Assembly (NCBI RefSeq): GCF_028858535.1
Contig: NZ_JAPMOU010000021.1
Coordinates: 42,959 to 106,958, forward strand
Length of the DNA stretch: 64,000 bases
Source of the DNA: Spartinivicinus poritis
Lineage (GTDB): Bacteria; Pseudomonadota; Gammaproteobacteria; Pseudomonadales; Zooshikellaceae
Direction of reading: 5' to 3'
Positions 35,036 through 44,385 of this stretch are shown piece by piece. Made by a program: the position numbers and the translations under genes. Every line of letters begins with the position of its first letter. Position 1 is the first letter of the stretch. The notes below the pieces were generated by a model. That model searched no databases, had not been told where the DNA came from, and was given only the letters and a program-made list of their open reading frames with translations.

Positions 35036-37033
35036 ATGGCAGGTATTTCATCCATCGGTATAGGATCAGGGGTATTAACCAGTGACTTGATTGATAAGCT
35101 GGTTGCCGTTGAAAAAGAGCCCGCTGATAAGCGTTTGACCAGCCGGGAAAACACCCTGAATACTCAACTATCAGAGTTTGGACGAGTGCAAAGTGCGTTG
35201 GTTGATTTACGCTTAGCTTCGCGTTCATTAGACTCGATGGCCGATGTGCTTGCTGTTAAAGCTTCAACTACCTCCTCAGCATTTTCAGCAACGGCTTCTT
35301 CCGACGCACCGTTGGGGCAGTTTTCAATAGAGGTCACTCAATTAGCTCAAGCCCACTCACTCGCTTCTAGTGTATTCACCAATAAAACCGATACGATTGG
35401 CACCGGTACCCTCAGTATTACCGTGGGCACTACCACAAAAAATATTACTATCAATAGCAGTAACAACACCCTAGAAGGTATTCGAGATGCGGTCAATGCA
35501 GAAACGGGGCTGGATGTTTCTGCCAGTGTACTGGATACCGGTTCAGGCTTTCAGCTGGTATTTAATGCCACTCAAACCGGGCTGGCAAATGACATTACCA
35601 TCAATGTAACCGATGACGATAGCAACAATACCGATACCAATGGTTTGTCCCAGCTAGTGTTTAATGGCACCACCAATAATTTAACCGAAACCGTGCAAGC
35701 CAAAGATGCCAATTTAAAAGTGAATGGCATCAGCATCACCCGCTCATCTAATACCGTATCTGATGCGATTGAAGGGGTAACATTAAACCTAACTGGCACC
35801 AATACAGGCGCTGCTTCCAGCTTATCAATCACTCGTGATGAAGCAACTATCGTTGATCGAGTGCAGGAATTTGTCGATAAATTCAACGCTTATCAAACCC
35901 TGGTCAATGAATTGACGGCGTTTAATCCTGACACCTTGGAAGCGGGGGTGCTAATTGGTGATTCGACTTTACGGAGTATTACTGCCCAAACCCGAGATAT
36001 TCTGAGTGGGGTAGTTAAAGGGTTAGAAACAGCCAATATTCGAAGCCTGGCTGATATTGGTATTAGTACTCAAGTGTCTGCCTCAGCAGGTTCAAATGAT
36101 GGCGGCACCTTAATTTTTGATAGCGTTAAATTTAAAACAAAATTAGCAGAGTCACCTGATGATGTGGTGGGGCTGTTTGCTAGCCAAGGCCGTACCTCTG
36201 ATAATCAGGTGAAATTCTTATCCAATACCGGTGCCACCCAAAAAGGTACCTATGCCATTAATATTACGACGGCAGCGACACAAGGAAATTTAAATGGCAC
36301 GGTAGCATTGGGTGGCTCAACAACCATTGATGGAAATAACGATACCCTTAAAGTCAACATCGATGGCACTGAAACGGCTGAGTTAACTCTTGCACCTGGT
36401 AGTTATTCGCCAACCCAGCTAGCAGCAGAAATTCAAAGTAAAATTAATGCCGATAATAATTTAATAAATGCAGGTAAAACGGTGTCTGTGACAGTGGATG
36501 GTTCTAATCAGCTGGTGATTACCTCTAATACTTTTGGTACCACATCTACTGTTGAAATAACGCAAGTTGATACGAATACGGCGGCGCAGCTGGGACTATC
36601 AGTAGGTACCGGTACGGCAGGAGTAAATGTAGCAGGCACGATTAACGGCAAAACTGCCACAGGCTCTGGCAAAGTACTGACGGCGGCAGTGGGAGATGAC
36701 GCTGAAGGTATTCGCTTGGAAGTCAGTGGTACCACCACCGGTGACCGAGGTACAGTCACATTTATTTCCGGTGTAGCGGATCAATTAATTGATAAGGTGA
36801 CTTCATTTTTAGCTTCAGATGGTGCTGTGACCACCAAAACCAATTCATTAACTGAAAGTTTGGATGATATTGCTGATGAAAGGGTCAAACTAGATGAACG
36901 GGTTGAAGCCTTTAGAAAACAGTTGGAAACCCAGTTTACTGCAGCAGATATTCAAATTGCTAAGCTTAAAAATACCCAGGACTTTATCAAATCCCAATTG
37001 GATGCGTTAGTAGCTAGTAGTAAGAGTGATTGA
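35036..37033 (+). CDS. fliD: Flagellar filament cap protein FliD
   Basis: HAP2, the cap that directs flagellin polymerisation, 665 residues. The N-terminal FliD_N domain opens with SSIGIGSGVLTSDLIDKLVA; the C-terminal FliD_C ends with LDERVEAFRKQLETQFTAAD. Extra beta-rich segments between them, including NITINSSNNTLEGIRDAVNA and a Flagellin_IN-like NVDGTETAEL region, make it longer than the enteric protein (about 470). An enlarged cap fits with enlarged flagellins. It has its own sigma28 promoter, and fliS and fliT follow. Confidence 0.96.
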   Translation: MAGISSIGIGSGVLTSDLIDKLVAVEKEPADKRLTSRENTLNTQLSEFGRVQSALVDLRLASRSLDSMADVLAVKASTTSSAFSATASSDAPLGQFSIEVTQLAQAHSLASSVFTNKTDTIGTGTLSITVGTTTKNITINSSNNTLEGIRDAVNAETGLDVSASVLDTGSGFQLVFNATQTGLANDITINVTDDDSNNTDTNGLSQLVFNGTTNNLTETVQAKDANLKVNGISITRSSNTVSDAIEGVTLNLTGTNTGAASSLSITRDEATIVDRVQEFVDKFNAYQTLVNELTAFNPDTLEAGVLIGDSTLRSITAQTRDILSGVVKGLETANIRSLADIGISTQVSASAGSNDGGTLIFDSVKFKTKLAESPDDVVGLFASQGRTSDNQVKFLSNTGATQKGTYAINITTAATQGNLNGTVALGGSTTIDGNNDTLKVNIDGTETAELTLAPGSYSPTQLAAEIQSKINADNNLINAGKTVSVTVDGSNQLVITSNTFGTTSTVEITQVDTNTAAQLGLSVGTGTAGVNVAGTINGKTATGSGKVLTAAVGDDAEGIRLEVSGTTTGDRGTVTFISGVADQLIDKVTSFLASDGAVTTKTNSLTESLDDIADERVKLDERVEAFRKQLETQFTAADIQIAKLKNTQDFIKSQLDALVASSKSD

Positions 37034-37055
37034 TAACGAGAGAATGAGGTGATCG

Positions 37056-37463
37056 ATGAATGCATATAATCAACTGAAGCAATATCAGGCAGTGAATCGG
37101 GAGACGGGCATTATCGATGCAGACCCACATAAACTGATTCAATTATTAATTGATGGTGCTTTAGAACGTTTACTGACTGCTAAAGGTCATATTGAGCGGC
37201 AAGAAATTGAAGAAAAAAATCGCTTTATCAATAAAGCCATTGAGATTATTGGTGGGCTGAGAAGCTTTCTTAATAAAGAGCAAGGCGGTGAAGTGGCTGA
37301 AAACCTTTTTAGCCTTTATGAGTACATGGAATTCCGCTTATTTGAAGCTAATGCCTCTAATAGCCCAGAGCTGGTTGAAGAAGTGATTACATTATTAAGA
37401 GAAGTGAAAACCGGTTGGGATGGTATTCGTGAACAAGTGGCCCAGCCAACGGCAGTCGGTTAA
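37056..37463 (+). CDS. fliS: Flagellin export chaperone FliS
   Basis: A 135-residue helical chaperone that binds the flagellin C-terminus before export. NAYNQLKQYQAVN, then DPHKLIQLLIDGALERLLTA, then NKAIEIIGGLRSFLN and LFSLYEYMEFRLFEANASNS are typical FliS. It starts 22 bases after fliD with GAGGTGA upstream. A single FliS appears to serve all five flagellins in this window. Confidence 0.96.
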   Translation: MNAYNQLKQYQAVNRETGIIDADPHKLIQLLIDGALERLLTAKGHIERQEIEEKNRFINKAIEIIGGLRSFLNKEQGGEVAENLFSLYEYMEFRLFEANASNSPELVEEVITLLREVKTGWDGIREQVAQPTAVG

Positions 37464-37577
37464 TCATATACAACGCAATACTTTGATAATTATGAAAATA
37501 TCAGTTATTGCCGTTGATTGATAAGCGCTTTTTTCATTTTATGGATTAATATAGGTAACGCTCACAAACTGTACTTA

Positions 37578-37892
37578 ATGATGAAAAATAATCGTCCATT
37601 ACCAGCTGTTTTACAGCTTAGCCAATTACATGACCAGTTACAGGTTATTGTTAAGCAACAAACCTGGGAACAGTTTGAGGTAGTTGATCAGCAGTGTCGT
37701 GAGATATTGTCTCAGTTAACAATCAAGGCTCCCCAATCCACTGAAGTTGTTACTGTGCTTCGCCAGCTGTATCAAGGCTATCAAGAGGCCATTAGCCAGT
37801 ATGAGCAATATAAACAACAATTAGCTAGCCAATTACAGCGATGTCAACAAGGTATTGTTGGAGTAACTGCTTACCGTCAAATTCAAAATTAA
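37578..37892 (+). CDS. fliT: FliT-like flagellar chaperone
   Basis: A small (about 104 residues) Gln-rich, all-helical protein in the fliT position after fliS. Sequence similarity to FliT is low, as is usual, so the call rests mainly on position, size and coiled-coil composition. The frame is open to a TTG at 37518, but the tandem ATGs at 37578/37581 are better starts. No strong ribosome binding site is visible. FliT homologues chaperone FliD. Confidence 0.65.
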   Translation: MMKNNRPLPAVLQLSQLHDQLQVIVKQQTWEQFEVVDQQCREILSQLTIKAPQSTEVVTVLRQLYQGYQEAISQYEQYKQQLASQLQRCQQGIVGVTAYRQIQN

Positions 37893-38356
37893 TCTGCATT
37901 TAGCTTTTAATCGCTGTCTTTCAAACGGTTTAAAACAATCTTCTTTATATCTGACCCTTTGGCACTATCTATCTAAACTTTAGCACTAGCTATGGTTTTT
38001 AGCTCGTAAAAGCCTGTCTGGTTGTTATGTTGGTATTATCCAAGCCACTGTCAAGAATTAACCTCACTATCATGATTGCAATATGTCAATTAGATGAAGG
38101 TTGCTAGCACAAACCGGTTAAATCGATTATAAATGTGAATCATGTCACTTTAGCGGGAATGCCTGTCATAAATTTGACCAATCTCACATTTCTGACTTTA
38201 CTGAGGTAAGCATCGCTTGGTCATCCGACGATGATATTACCAAACGGTCTTTCAAGCGAGTTTGGTATTTTCTGCAATAATAAAGCTGTTGCAAAAGGTG
38301 TTGCGCATAATCGCTTTGTGACAGCTTCTAATAATGAAAGTCGAGCGGAAGTGGGT
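37893..38356 (+). other. fleQ upstream region
   Basis: A 464-base region with no convincing gene. A possible sigma70 promoter (TTGACC 38174-38179, 17 bases, TTTACT 38197-38202) lies about 155 bases before the fleQ start. An open reading frame from 38231 is continuous with fleQ but lacks similarity to FleQ N-termini, so I treat it as untranslated leader. Confidence 0.45.
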
Positions 38357-39826
38357 ATGTGGCGAGAAATCAAAGTCTTGCTAATTGATGATAATGCCAA
38401 TCGTCGGCACGAAATGAAGGTCATCCTGGAGTTCTTAGGAGAAGACTTTATTGCTTTGGATTCCAGTCATTGGTTGCAGGCGTTAAAAGAGCAGGATGTT
38501 AACCCTGAAGGTATCGCTGGGTTATTATTGGGCGATTGCCATAGCCCTTTGGAGTCGATGATTGCTGATATCCAAAAATGGTATGGCGGTATAGCCGTAT
38601 TATTAATTGGTGAACAATCGCTGTCAGAAGCCTGTGATCCAGACTTGAAACGGCAAGTGATCGCGACGATTGATTACCCGCCCAGCTATAACAAGCTACT
38701 GGATAGCCTGCATCGTTCTCAGGTTTTTCACGAGCAATATCAGCTTAGTCGTCATCATGGTCGTAGCCAGCAGCGAGAAATTCAGTTGTTCCGCAGCTTA
38801 GTTGGCACCAGCCGGAAGGTACAACAGGTGAGGGAGATGATGGCTCAGGTGGCGGATAAGGATGTCAGTGTACTGATCACCGGGGAGTCTGGAACCGGTA
38901 AAGAAGTGGTTGCACGAAACCTGCATTATAACTCCCATCGCCGCAATGGCCCTTTTGTACCTGTCAACTGTGGTGCCATCCCTGGTGAGTTACTGGAAAG
39001 CGAATTATTTGGCCATGAAAAAGGCGCATTTACTGGGGCCATTTCTACTCGTATTGGACGGTTTGAACTGGCACAGGGAGGCACGCTGTTTCTAGATGAA
39101 ATTGGTGATATGCCTCTGCATATGCAAGTGAAAATACTACGGGTGTTGCAGGAAAAATATTTTGAGCGAGTAGGGGGCAATAAAACCATTACCACAGATG
39201 TACGCATTATAGCAGCCACCCATAAGAATCTAGAAGACATGATTCAGGATGGCGGGTTTCGTGAAGACTTGTATTATCGGTTAAATGTTTTCCCCATTGA
39301 TATGCCACCCCTTCGAGAACGTGTGGAAGATATACCGCTGCTGTTGAATGAGTTAATTGCCCGGTTGGAAAATGAAAAGCGCGGTTCAATCCGATTTAAT
39401 TCCGCGGCGATTATGTCGTTGTGTCGTCATGAATGGCACGGTAATGTCCGAGAGTTAGCAAATTTGGTTGAGCGCTTAGCCATTATGCATCCCTATGGTG
39501 TTATTGGCGTACAGGAATTACCCAAAAAATACCGGCATATTGATGAGCATGATGAAAATACTAAAGATGTGGTAGACATGTTTCCCCAACAGATCGAAAC
39601 CGTCGGTTTAGTTGGCTTGGATACGCCCGCCTTATTACCTGTGAATGGTTTGGATTTAAAAGACTACCTGACTAACCTGGAAAAAAGCTTAATTAAACAA
39701 GCCCTGGATGATAGTAATGGGGTTGTTGCTCGGGCTGCTGAGCGGTTGCATATTCGCCGAACCACCTTGGTAGAAAAAATGCGAAAATACGGTTTGCAAC
39801 GTCGTGAATCCATGTCAGGGAATTGA
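38357..39826 (+). CDS. fleQ: Flagellar master regulator FleQ
   Basis: Sigma54 enhancer-binding protein, 489 residues from ATG 38357 (preceded by GGAAGTGGG), the normal FleQ length. It has a degenerate receiver domain (1-120), then EIQLFRSLVG at 141-150, whose LFRS motif contacts c-di-GMP in Pseudomonas FleQ. The AAA+ domain has Walker A GESGTGKE (176-183), the sigma54-contacting GAFTGA (223-228) and Walker B LFLDEIGD. A Fis-type helix-turn-helix (VVARAAERLHIRRTTLVEKM) lies at the C-terminus. It should activate fleSR and sigma54-class flagellar genes and respond to c-di-GMP. Confidence 0.96.
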   Translation: MWREIKVLLIDDNANRRHEMKVILEFLGEDFIALDSSHWLQALKEQDVNPEGIAGLLLGDCHSPLESMIADIQKWYGGIAVLLIGEQSLSEACDPDLKRQVIATIDYPPSYNKLLDSLHRSQVFHEQYQLSRHHGRSQQREIQLFRSLVGTSRKVQQVREMMAQVADKDVSVLITGESGTGKEVVARNLHYNSHRRNGPFVPVNCGAIPGELLESELFGHEKGAFTGAISTRIGRFELAQGGTLFLDEIGDMPLHMQVKILRVLQEKYFERVGGNKTITTDVRIIAATHKNLEDMIQDGGFREDLYYRLNVFPIDMPPLRERVEDIPLLLNELIARLENEKRGSIRFNSAAIMSLCRHEWHGNVRELANLVERLAIMHPYGVIGVQELPKKYRHIDEHDENTKDVVDMFPQQIETVGLVGLDTPALLPVNGLDLKDYLTNLEKSLIKQALDDSNGVVARAAERLHIRRTTLVEKMRKYGLQRRESMSGN

Positions 39827-39876
39827 CTGCAATTTGTTTTGGTCAGCTAACCTATTGATTTAATAAATAAAAAATA

Positions 39877-39894
39877 TTGGGCATTGATATTGCA
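39877..39894 (+). promoter_or_regulatory. Sigma54 promoter of fleSR
   Basis: TTGGGCATTGATATTGCA: -24 GG and -12 GC separated by exactly 10 bases. It lies about 55 bases before the fleS start. In Pseudomonas fleSR is FleQ/sigma54-dependent, and this fits. Confidence 0.8.
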
Positions 39895-39950
39895 AACACC
39901 GGTTAAGTCCAATGAATTGGCACCACAGAGTGTCTTCAGGGAGCTTACCG

Positions 39951-41255
39951 ATGTCGAATTATATAAAAACGCTCACGGCGGAGCCCACGTCTACCGCTAA
40001 AAGCCAAGCAGAGTTACCTGATGTAAGTACTGAGGAAATGATTCAGCTGCGGCCTGATAGTAACGTAACCGTTCCTTATTCCACACTATTTAGCTCAGCA
40101 CTTAAATGGGAAAGCCAGTCACTTGAGAGTCAAGTGAATTGTTTAGCTCAGCAGCTAGCGACAACTAAAACTCAATACCAACGAGAAATTGCAGAAAAGG
40201 TTCGGTTATCTCAGCGGCTAGAAAGTTTGTTACATATTTTACCGGCAGGGGTTGTGGTCATTGATGCCCAGGGAATAGTGGTAGAATGTAATCAAACGGC
40301 AGTTGATTTATTAGGTGAGCCACTACTGGGAGAGGTATGGCGGAATATTATAACACGCTGCTTTGCCCCTCGTGATGATGATGGCCACGAAATATCGCTA
40401 AAAGATGGGCGCCGAGTGAATATTGCCACCCGCTCACTGGAATCTGAGCCGGGTCAAATCATCCTGTTAAATGATTTAACGGAAACACGACGCTTGCAGC
40501 AAGCGCTGAGTCATCATCAACGGTTATCAGCACTGGGCAAAATGGTGGCGTCATTAGCTCATCAAATTCGAACACCACTTTCAGCAGCGATGCTCTATGC
40601 AGGGCATTTAATGAAAGGATCGCTGCCGCCTGTCCAACAAATTAAATTTGCTGAAAAACTCATGGCCAGACTGAGTCATCTGGATCGACAAGTACGAGAT
40701 ATGCTGGTGTTTGCTCGTGGAGAATTGCCCATGGCGAACCAGTTGTCGGTTATTGCGTTTTTTACCAGCTTGCAACATGCGGTGGAAGGGGTAGCAGTTT
40801 TTCAACGGGCCAAGATTGAATGGCAATGTCCTGCCAATAAAGATAAGCCCAATCAAGAGACGATTTATCAGCAGGCAATTTTGCAGTGTAATCAGGATGC
40901 GTTGGTTGGGGCTTGTTTAAATTTAATGACTAATGCAGTTGAAGCCGCTAATCAACAGGCTGTTTGGTTGCGGGTAACGGCCAGGGTAACCCGTAGTCGA
41001 TTGCTAATCACTATTAAAGATAACGGGCCTGGTATGAGTCAAGCGCAAATAAAGCAAGCGAAAGAACCTTTTTTTACCACTAAAGCTCAGGGAACAGGGC
41101 TAGGCATCGCTGTGGTACAAGCCGTGGTGCGTGCCCACCAAGGGGATTTTCACTTGCACTCTATACCGGATCAGGGTACTTGCGCTCAAATCAGTATTCC
41201 CTTATCAAATCAGCCAATAGCCACCAATGTAGCTGAAAAAATAGTGAATATTTAG
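39951..41255 (+). CDS. fleS: Sensor histidine kinase FleS
   Basis: Cytoplasmic histidine kinase of about 434 residues without membrane segments. A PAS-like domain (LLHILPAGVVVIDAQGIVVE) is followed by HisKA with the phosphoacceptor His in MVASLAHQIRTPLS (about residue 204) and a HATPase (IKDNGPGMS, GTGLGIAVVQAVV). ATG 39951 has GGGAGC upstream; an in-frame ATG at 39912 is the alternative. It pairs with fleR and, in Pseudomonas, drives class III flagellar genes. Confidence 0.93.
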   Translation: MSNYIKTLTAEPTSTAKSQAELPDVSTEEMIQLRPDSNVTVPYSTLFSSALKWESQSLESQVNCLAQQLATTKTQYQREIAEKVRLSQRLESLLHILPAGVVVIDAQGIVVECNQTAVDLLGEPLLGEVWRNIITRCFAPRDDDGHEISLKDGRRVNIATRSLESEPGQIILLNDLTETRRLQQALSHHQRLSALGKMVASLAHQIRTPLSAAMLYAGHLMKGSLPPVQQIKFAEKLMARLSHLDRQVRDMLVFARGELPMANQLSVIAFFTSLQHAVEGVAVFQRAKIEWQCPANKDKPNQETIYQQAILQCNQDALVGACLNLMTNAVEAANQQAVWLRVTARVTRSRLLITIKDNGPGMSQAQIKQAKEPFFTTKAQGTGLGIAVVQAVVRAHQGDFHLHSIPDQGTCAQISIPLSNQPIATNVAEKIVNI

Positions 41256-41296
41256 CAAACAATATTGGCAAAGGAATAATGGAGGTAGTCAGTATA

Positions 41297-42730
41297 ATGA
41301 GTCAATACACTGTATTAGTTGTAGAAGATGACCAGGCCTTACAAGAAGCTATTTGTGATACCTTGTCTTTAGCTGGCTATCACTGCCGGGCTGCCATCCA
41401 TGGTAAAGAAGCGGTTCAGCAGCTGAGTCAGCAACGCGTGGATATGGTGGTAACCGATGTCAATATGCCAGAAATGAATGGCCATGATTTACTGTTGTAT
41501 ATTAAGCAGCATTTCCCCCAAATTCCGGTGTTATTAGCTACGGCTTATGGCAGCATTAATCAAGCAGTGCAGGCAATGAAAATGGGTGCTATTGACTATT
41601 TGGTCAAACCCTTTGCGCCAGAAGCACTGCTGGATATTGTCGGCAGGGTCATTACTGGTTGCTCTAATATCAAAGGAGCTGATAGCCCCGTTGCAGCGGC
41701 AGAAACCAGTCGACAGTTGTTGGCTTTAGCAAAACGGGTGGCTGCTTCCGACTCCACAGTGTTGATTTCAGGTGAAAGCGGCTCGGGCAAAGAGGTTTTA
41801 GCTCGCTATATCCATCAACAATCTGCCAGGGTAAAACAACCTTTTATTGCCATTAATTGTGCTGCTATCCCTGAAAATATGTTGGAAGCGACTTTATTTG
41901 GCCATGAAAAAGGGGCTTTTACAGGTGCTTACCAAAGTATGCCAGGTAAATTTGAGCAAGCGGATGGGGGCACATTATTGCTGGATGAAATTTCAGAAAT
42001 GGCCTTGGGGCTGCAAGCCAAACTATTACGGGTATTACAAGAAAGAGAAGTTGAGCGAGTGGGGGGACGAAAAACCATTTCCCTGGATGTAAGAGTGCTA
42101 GCAACCACGAATAGAGATATGCTGGAGCAAGTGAAAGCGGGCAGTTTTCGTGAAGATTTATACTACCGGCTGTGTGTATTTCCACTGCAGTTGTTGCCAT
42201 TACGGGAGCGGCCGGCGGATATTGTGCCCATTGCTGAACGGTTATTTAGCCAGCATTGTCAAAAAATGCAGCGGGTACCTGTGCAATTAGATGCATCAGC
42301 TAAACAGCAATTGTTGCATTATCATTGGCCTGGCAATGTCAGGGAGCTGGATAATGCCATACAACGGGCATTAATTTTACAACCAGGTGATGTTATTTAT
42401 GCCAGTGACTTATGTGTTGATCTGTCACCTGAGCAGCTGATGAGTGATATTCAAGTTAATCCGCCTGCCTTTCATACGACTGCTCCCGTCGCTGCCATGG
42501 TTGATTCACAGCCATCTGATGGGTCGTTGTCGGAGTGTAGCCATAAGGCTCAGTTATGTGATGGGGTTCGACAACGGGAATTTCAGTTAATTATTGATGC
42601 GTTACGACAAGAGCGGGGGAAACGCAAAGAAGCGGCAGTGAAACTCGGTATTAGCCCACGTACCTTACGTTATAAATTAGCGAAAATGCGGGAAGCAGGG
42701 ATTAATGTGGAAGCAGCGATTGGTGGGTAG
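41297..42730 (+). CDS. fleR: Two-component sigma54 activator FleR
   Basis: Response regulator of about 477 residues. The receiver has Asp54 in VVTDVNMPEM as phosphorylation site. The AAA+ domain has Walker A GESGSGKE, GAFTGA and Walker B LLLDEISEM, and the C-terminus is a Fis-like helix-turn-helix (RKEAAVKLGISPRTLRYKLA). ATG 41297 gives the family-type MSQYTVLVVEDD opening; ATG 41279 is also possible. In many relatives fliE follows fleR; here an unrelated gene does. Confidence 0.94.
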   Translation: MSQYTVLVVEDDQALQEAICDTLSLAGYHCRAAIHGKEAVQQLSQQRVDMVVTDVNMPEMNGHDLLLYIKQHFPQIPVLLATAYGSINQAVQAMKMGAIDYLVKPFAPEALLDIVGRVITGCSNIKGADSPVAAAETSRQLLALAKRVAASDSTVLISGESGSGKEVLARYIHQQSARVKQPFIAINCAAIPENMLEATLFGHEKGAFTGAYQSMPGKFEQADGGTLLLDEISEMALGLQAKLLRVLQEREVERVGGRKTISLDVRVLATTNRDMLEQVKAGSFREDLYYRLCVFPLQLLPLRERPADIVPIAERLFSQHCQKMQRVPVQLDASAKQQLLHYHWPGNVRELDNAIQRALILQPGDVIYASDLCVDLSPEQLMSDIQVNPPAFHTTAPVAAMVDSQPSDGSLSECSHKAQLCDGVRQREFQLIIDALRQERGKRKEAAVKLGISPRTLRYKLAKMREAGINVEAAIGG

Positions 42731-42795
42731 CCCATTTCATCATTACTTTAAATCCTGTTAAGCTTGGGTGGTTTTATTTATTTGTTTAGAACCTC

Positions 42796-43455
42796 ATGAG
42801 CGACCCAACTAAAATAGTATCTCCGTTACCTGATAAGGTTGATAAGGCTGACAAAAAAGTAACCGGCATTATTTTGGCGGGTGGTCAGGCAAGCCGAATG
42901 GATTACCAGGACAAAGGCTTAATTGATTTAGCGGGTAGGCCGCTGGCCAGTTGGGTTAAACAGGCAATGGAGGGGGTGGTTACTGATGTCTACATTAGCT
43001 GCAATCGTCACTTCGATCAGTATCAACAAATCACCAGGCAATTAATTAATGATGCTGAACCGACTCAGTATCAAGGCCCTTTAGCGGGTATTCTAGCGAC
43101 GGCAAAACAAGTCGATACACCTTGGCTATTATGTGTACCCACTGATACCCCATTAATCACCGAAAACCTGTTGGCTAGCTGGATAAATGAAGTTAATTTA
43201 ACCGCTAACCCGACCAGTTATTTACAAACAGAAAAACAAGGACATTTTCTCCACTGCCTTGTTAAAACGGTCGATGCATTACGTATCGAACAGCAATTAC
43301 AACAAGGTAATCGCAAAGTATTTGACTGGTTAGCTGCTATTGGTGCGAAACCTTGGCAAGTACCTGCTTTATTTCATTCACAGCTAATGAATATCAATAC
43401 TCCCCAAGAACTGACAGCTGCTGGTGAGTTGCTGAAAAAAATACATCAAGTTTAA
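42796..43455 (+). CDS. mobA: Molybdenum cofactor guanylyltransferase MobA
   Basis: A 219-residue enzyme that transfers GMP to molybdopterin to form the MGD cofactor. The nucleotide-binding GIILAGGQASRM and DKGLIDLAGRPL, then YQGPLAGI and LLCVPTDTPLI, are the MobA pattern. The first about 20 residues are a non-conserved extension. It marks the end of the flagellar block; no other molybdenum genes are in view. Confidence 0.92.
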   Translation: MSDPTKIVSPLPDKVDKADKKVTGIILAGGQASRMDYQDKGLIDLAGRPLASWVKQAMEGVVTDVYISCNRHFDQYQQITRQLINDAEPTQYQGPLAGILATAKQVDTPWLLCVPTDTPLITENLLASWINEVNLTANPTSYLQTEKQGHFLHCLVKTVDALRIEQQLQQGNRKVFDWLAAIGAKPWQVPALFHSQLMNINTPQELTAAGELLKKIHQV

Positions 43456-43536
43456 ATAAAAAAGAATGGGCAGCTTGTTTAGATAACAACTGATATTATG
43501 ATTTTAGTTGCCTAAAAATCATTAATGATAGCTATA

Positions 43537-43663
43537 TATACCCAATACGAATGGTTTTTAGGTGCGGCCATCGAGTGACGAAACTTCATGAGCCTATAAA
43601 TAATAGGTGATTGGGGTGAGGAATGAAGATAACAAAACCTAAGAATCATTCGTGAAGGGTATA
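43537..43663. mobile_element. MITE-like element with terminal inverted repeats
   Basis: A 127-base element. The left end TATACCCAATACGAATGG and the inverse of the right end (TATACCCTTCACGAATGA) match over about 27 bases (43537-43563 and 43636-43663) with few mismatches. TA dinucleotides lie at both borders. There is no coding capacity. It abuts the CPBP gene, and its right repeat supplies that gene's ribosome binding site. Confidence 0.7.
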
Positions 43664-43666
43664 TTA

Positions 43667-44377
43667 ATGTTATTCATAATAGCAGCACTGTCGTTCATCG
43701 TTGTACTATCAGTGGTTATTATTGGGTATGCGGCAGGATTGGTGGGAGCTGAAAGAGTACAATTACTCCATAGTTTGTCTTGGATGCAATTGATCATTGG
43801 AGGAGCCCTTTTTTACTATTGCCAGAAAAATTGTGCTAACGTTTTCTTTTCCGGGGGTGCTTCACATTCTATTCGTTATATGTTGGTGCGAAGCGCAATA
43901 CTCCTCAGTGTCTTGCTACTGGTCATTGGCTTGATTTTTGGTTTGACTGAACGAACCTCAAATTGGTCGCAACTAAATTTAACTATAGCCCTAAAAGGGC
44001 TTTTTTATTATTTGGTGCTGATTGCTTTAGCAGAAGAAGTTTTATTCCGTGGGTTGCCATTTTTTAGCAATAACCATCGTCCAGGCTTAATTATATTAAT
44101 AAGCAGTGTACTATTTGCGTTATATCACTTTAATAATGGTTTACATACCTTGCCTTATTATTTCTCGTTAGGGGTGTTATTAGCGGTATTGCGTTATTTT
44201 TCAGTGTCTTTATTGGCTCTGGCGGTAGGACATGGCCTATTTGATTTTATGGTTATCCTGGTTTGGCCCGGTACAGGCTTTCGATTTGGTGTAGCCGTAT
44301 TTTATGTGGTTTCGCCCATAGTGATACTGGGTATTGCCGCGTTGGCCGGTTGGATGCTAAAGCAGCTGGATACCTGA
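43667..44377 (+). CDS. CPBP family intramembrane metalloprotease
   Basis: About 236 residues, roughly 6-7 membrane segments. The CPBP (CaaX protease/Rce1-like) motifs are present: ALAEEVLFRGLP (the EExxxR core), FALYHFNNG and GHGLFDFMV. ATG 43667 has AGGG 8 bases upstream, inside the right arm of the MITE; the GTG at 43652 lies in the MITE itself. Substrate unknown. It is close to mobA but separated by the MITE. Confidence 0.85.
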   Translation: MLFIIAALSFIVVLSVVIIGYAAGLVGAERVQLLHSLSWMQLIIGGALFYYCQKNCANVFFSGGASHSIRYMLVRSAILLSVLLLVIGLIFGLTERTSNWSQLNLTIALKGLFYYLVLIALAEEVLFRGLPFFSNNHRPGLIILISSVLFALYHFNNGLHTLPYYFSLGVLLAVLRYFSVSLLALAVGHGLFDFMVILVWPGTGFRFGVAVFYVVSPIVILGIAALAGWMLKQLDT

Positions 44378-44385
44378 TGAGTCTT

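Noticed and set aside
38231..38356. N-terminal extension of FleQ by 42 residues
   Set aside because: It lacks similarity to FleQ N-termini, while ATG 38357 has a good ribosome binding site and gives the normal length.
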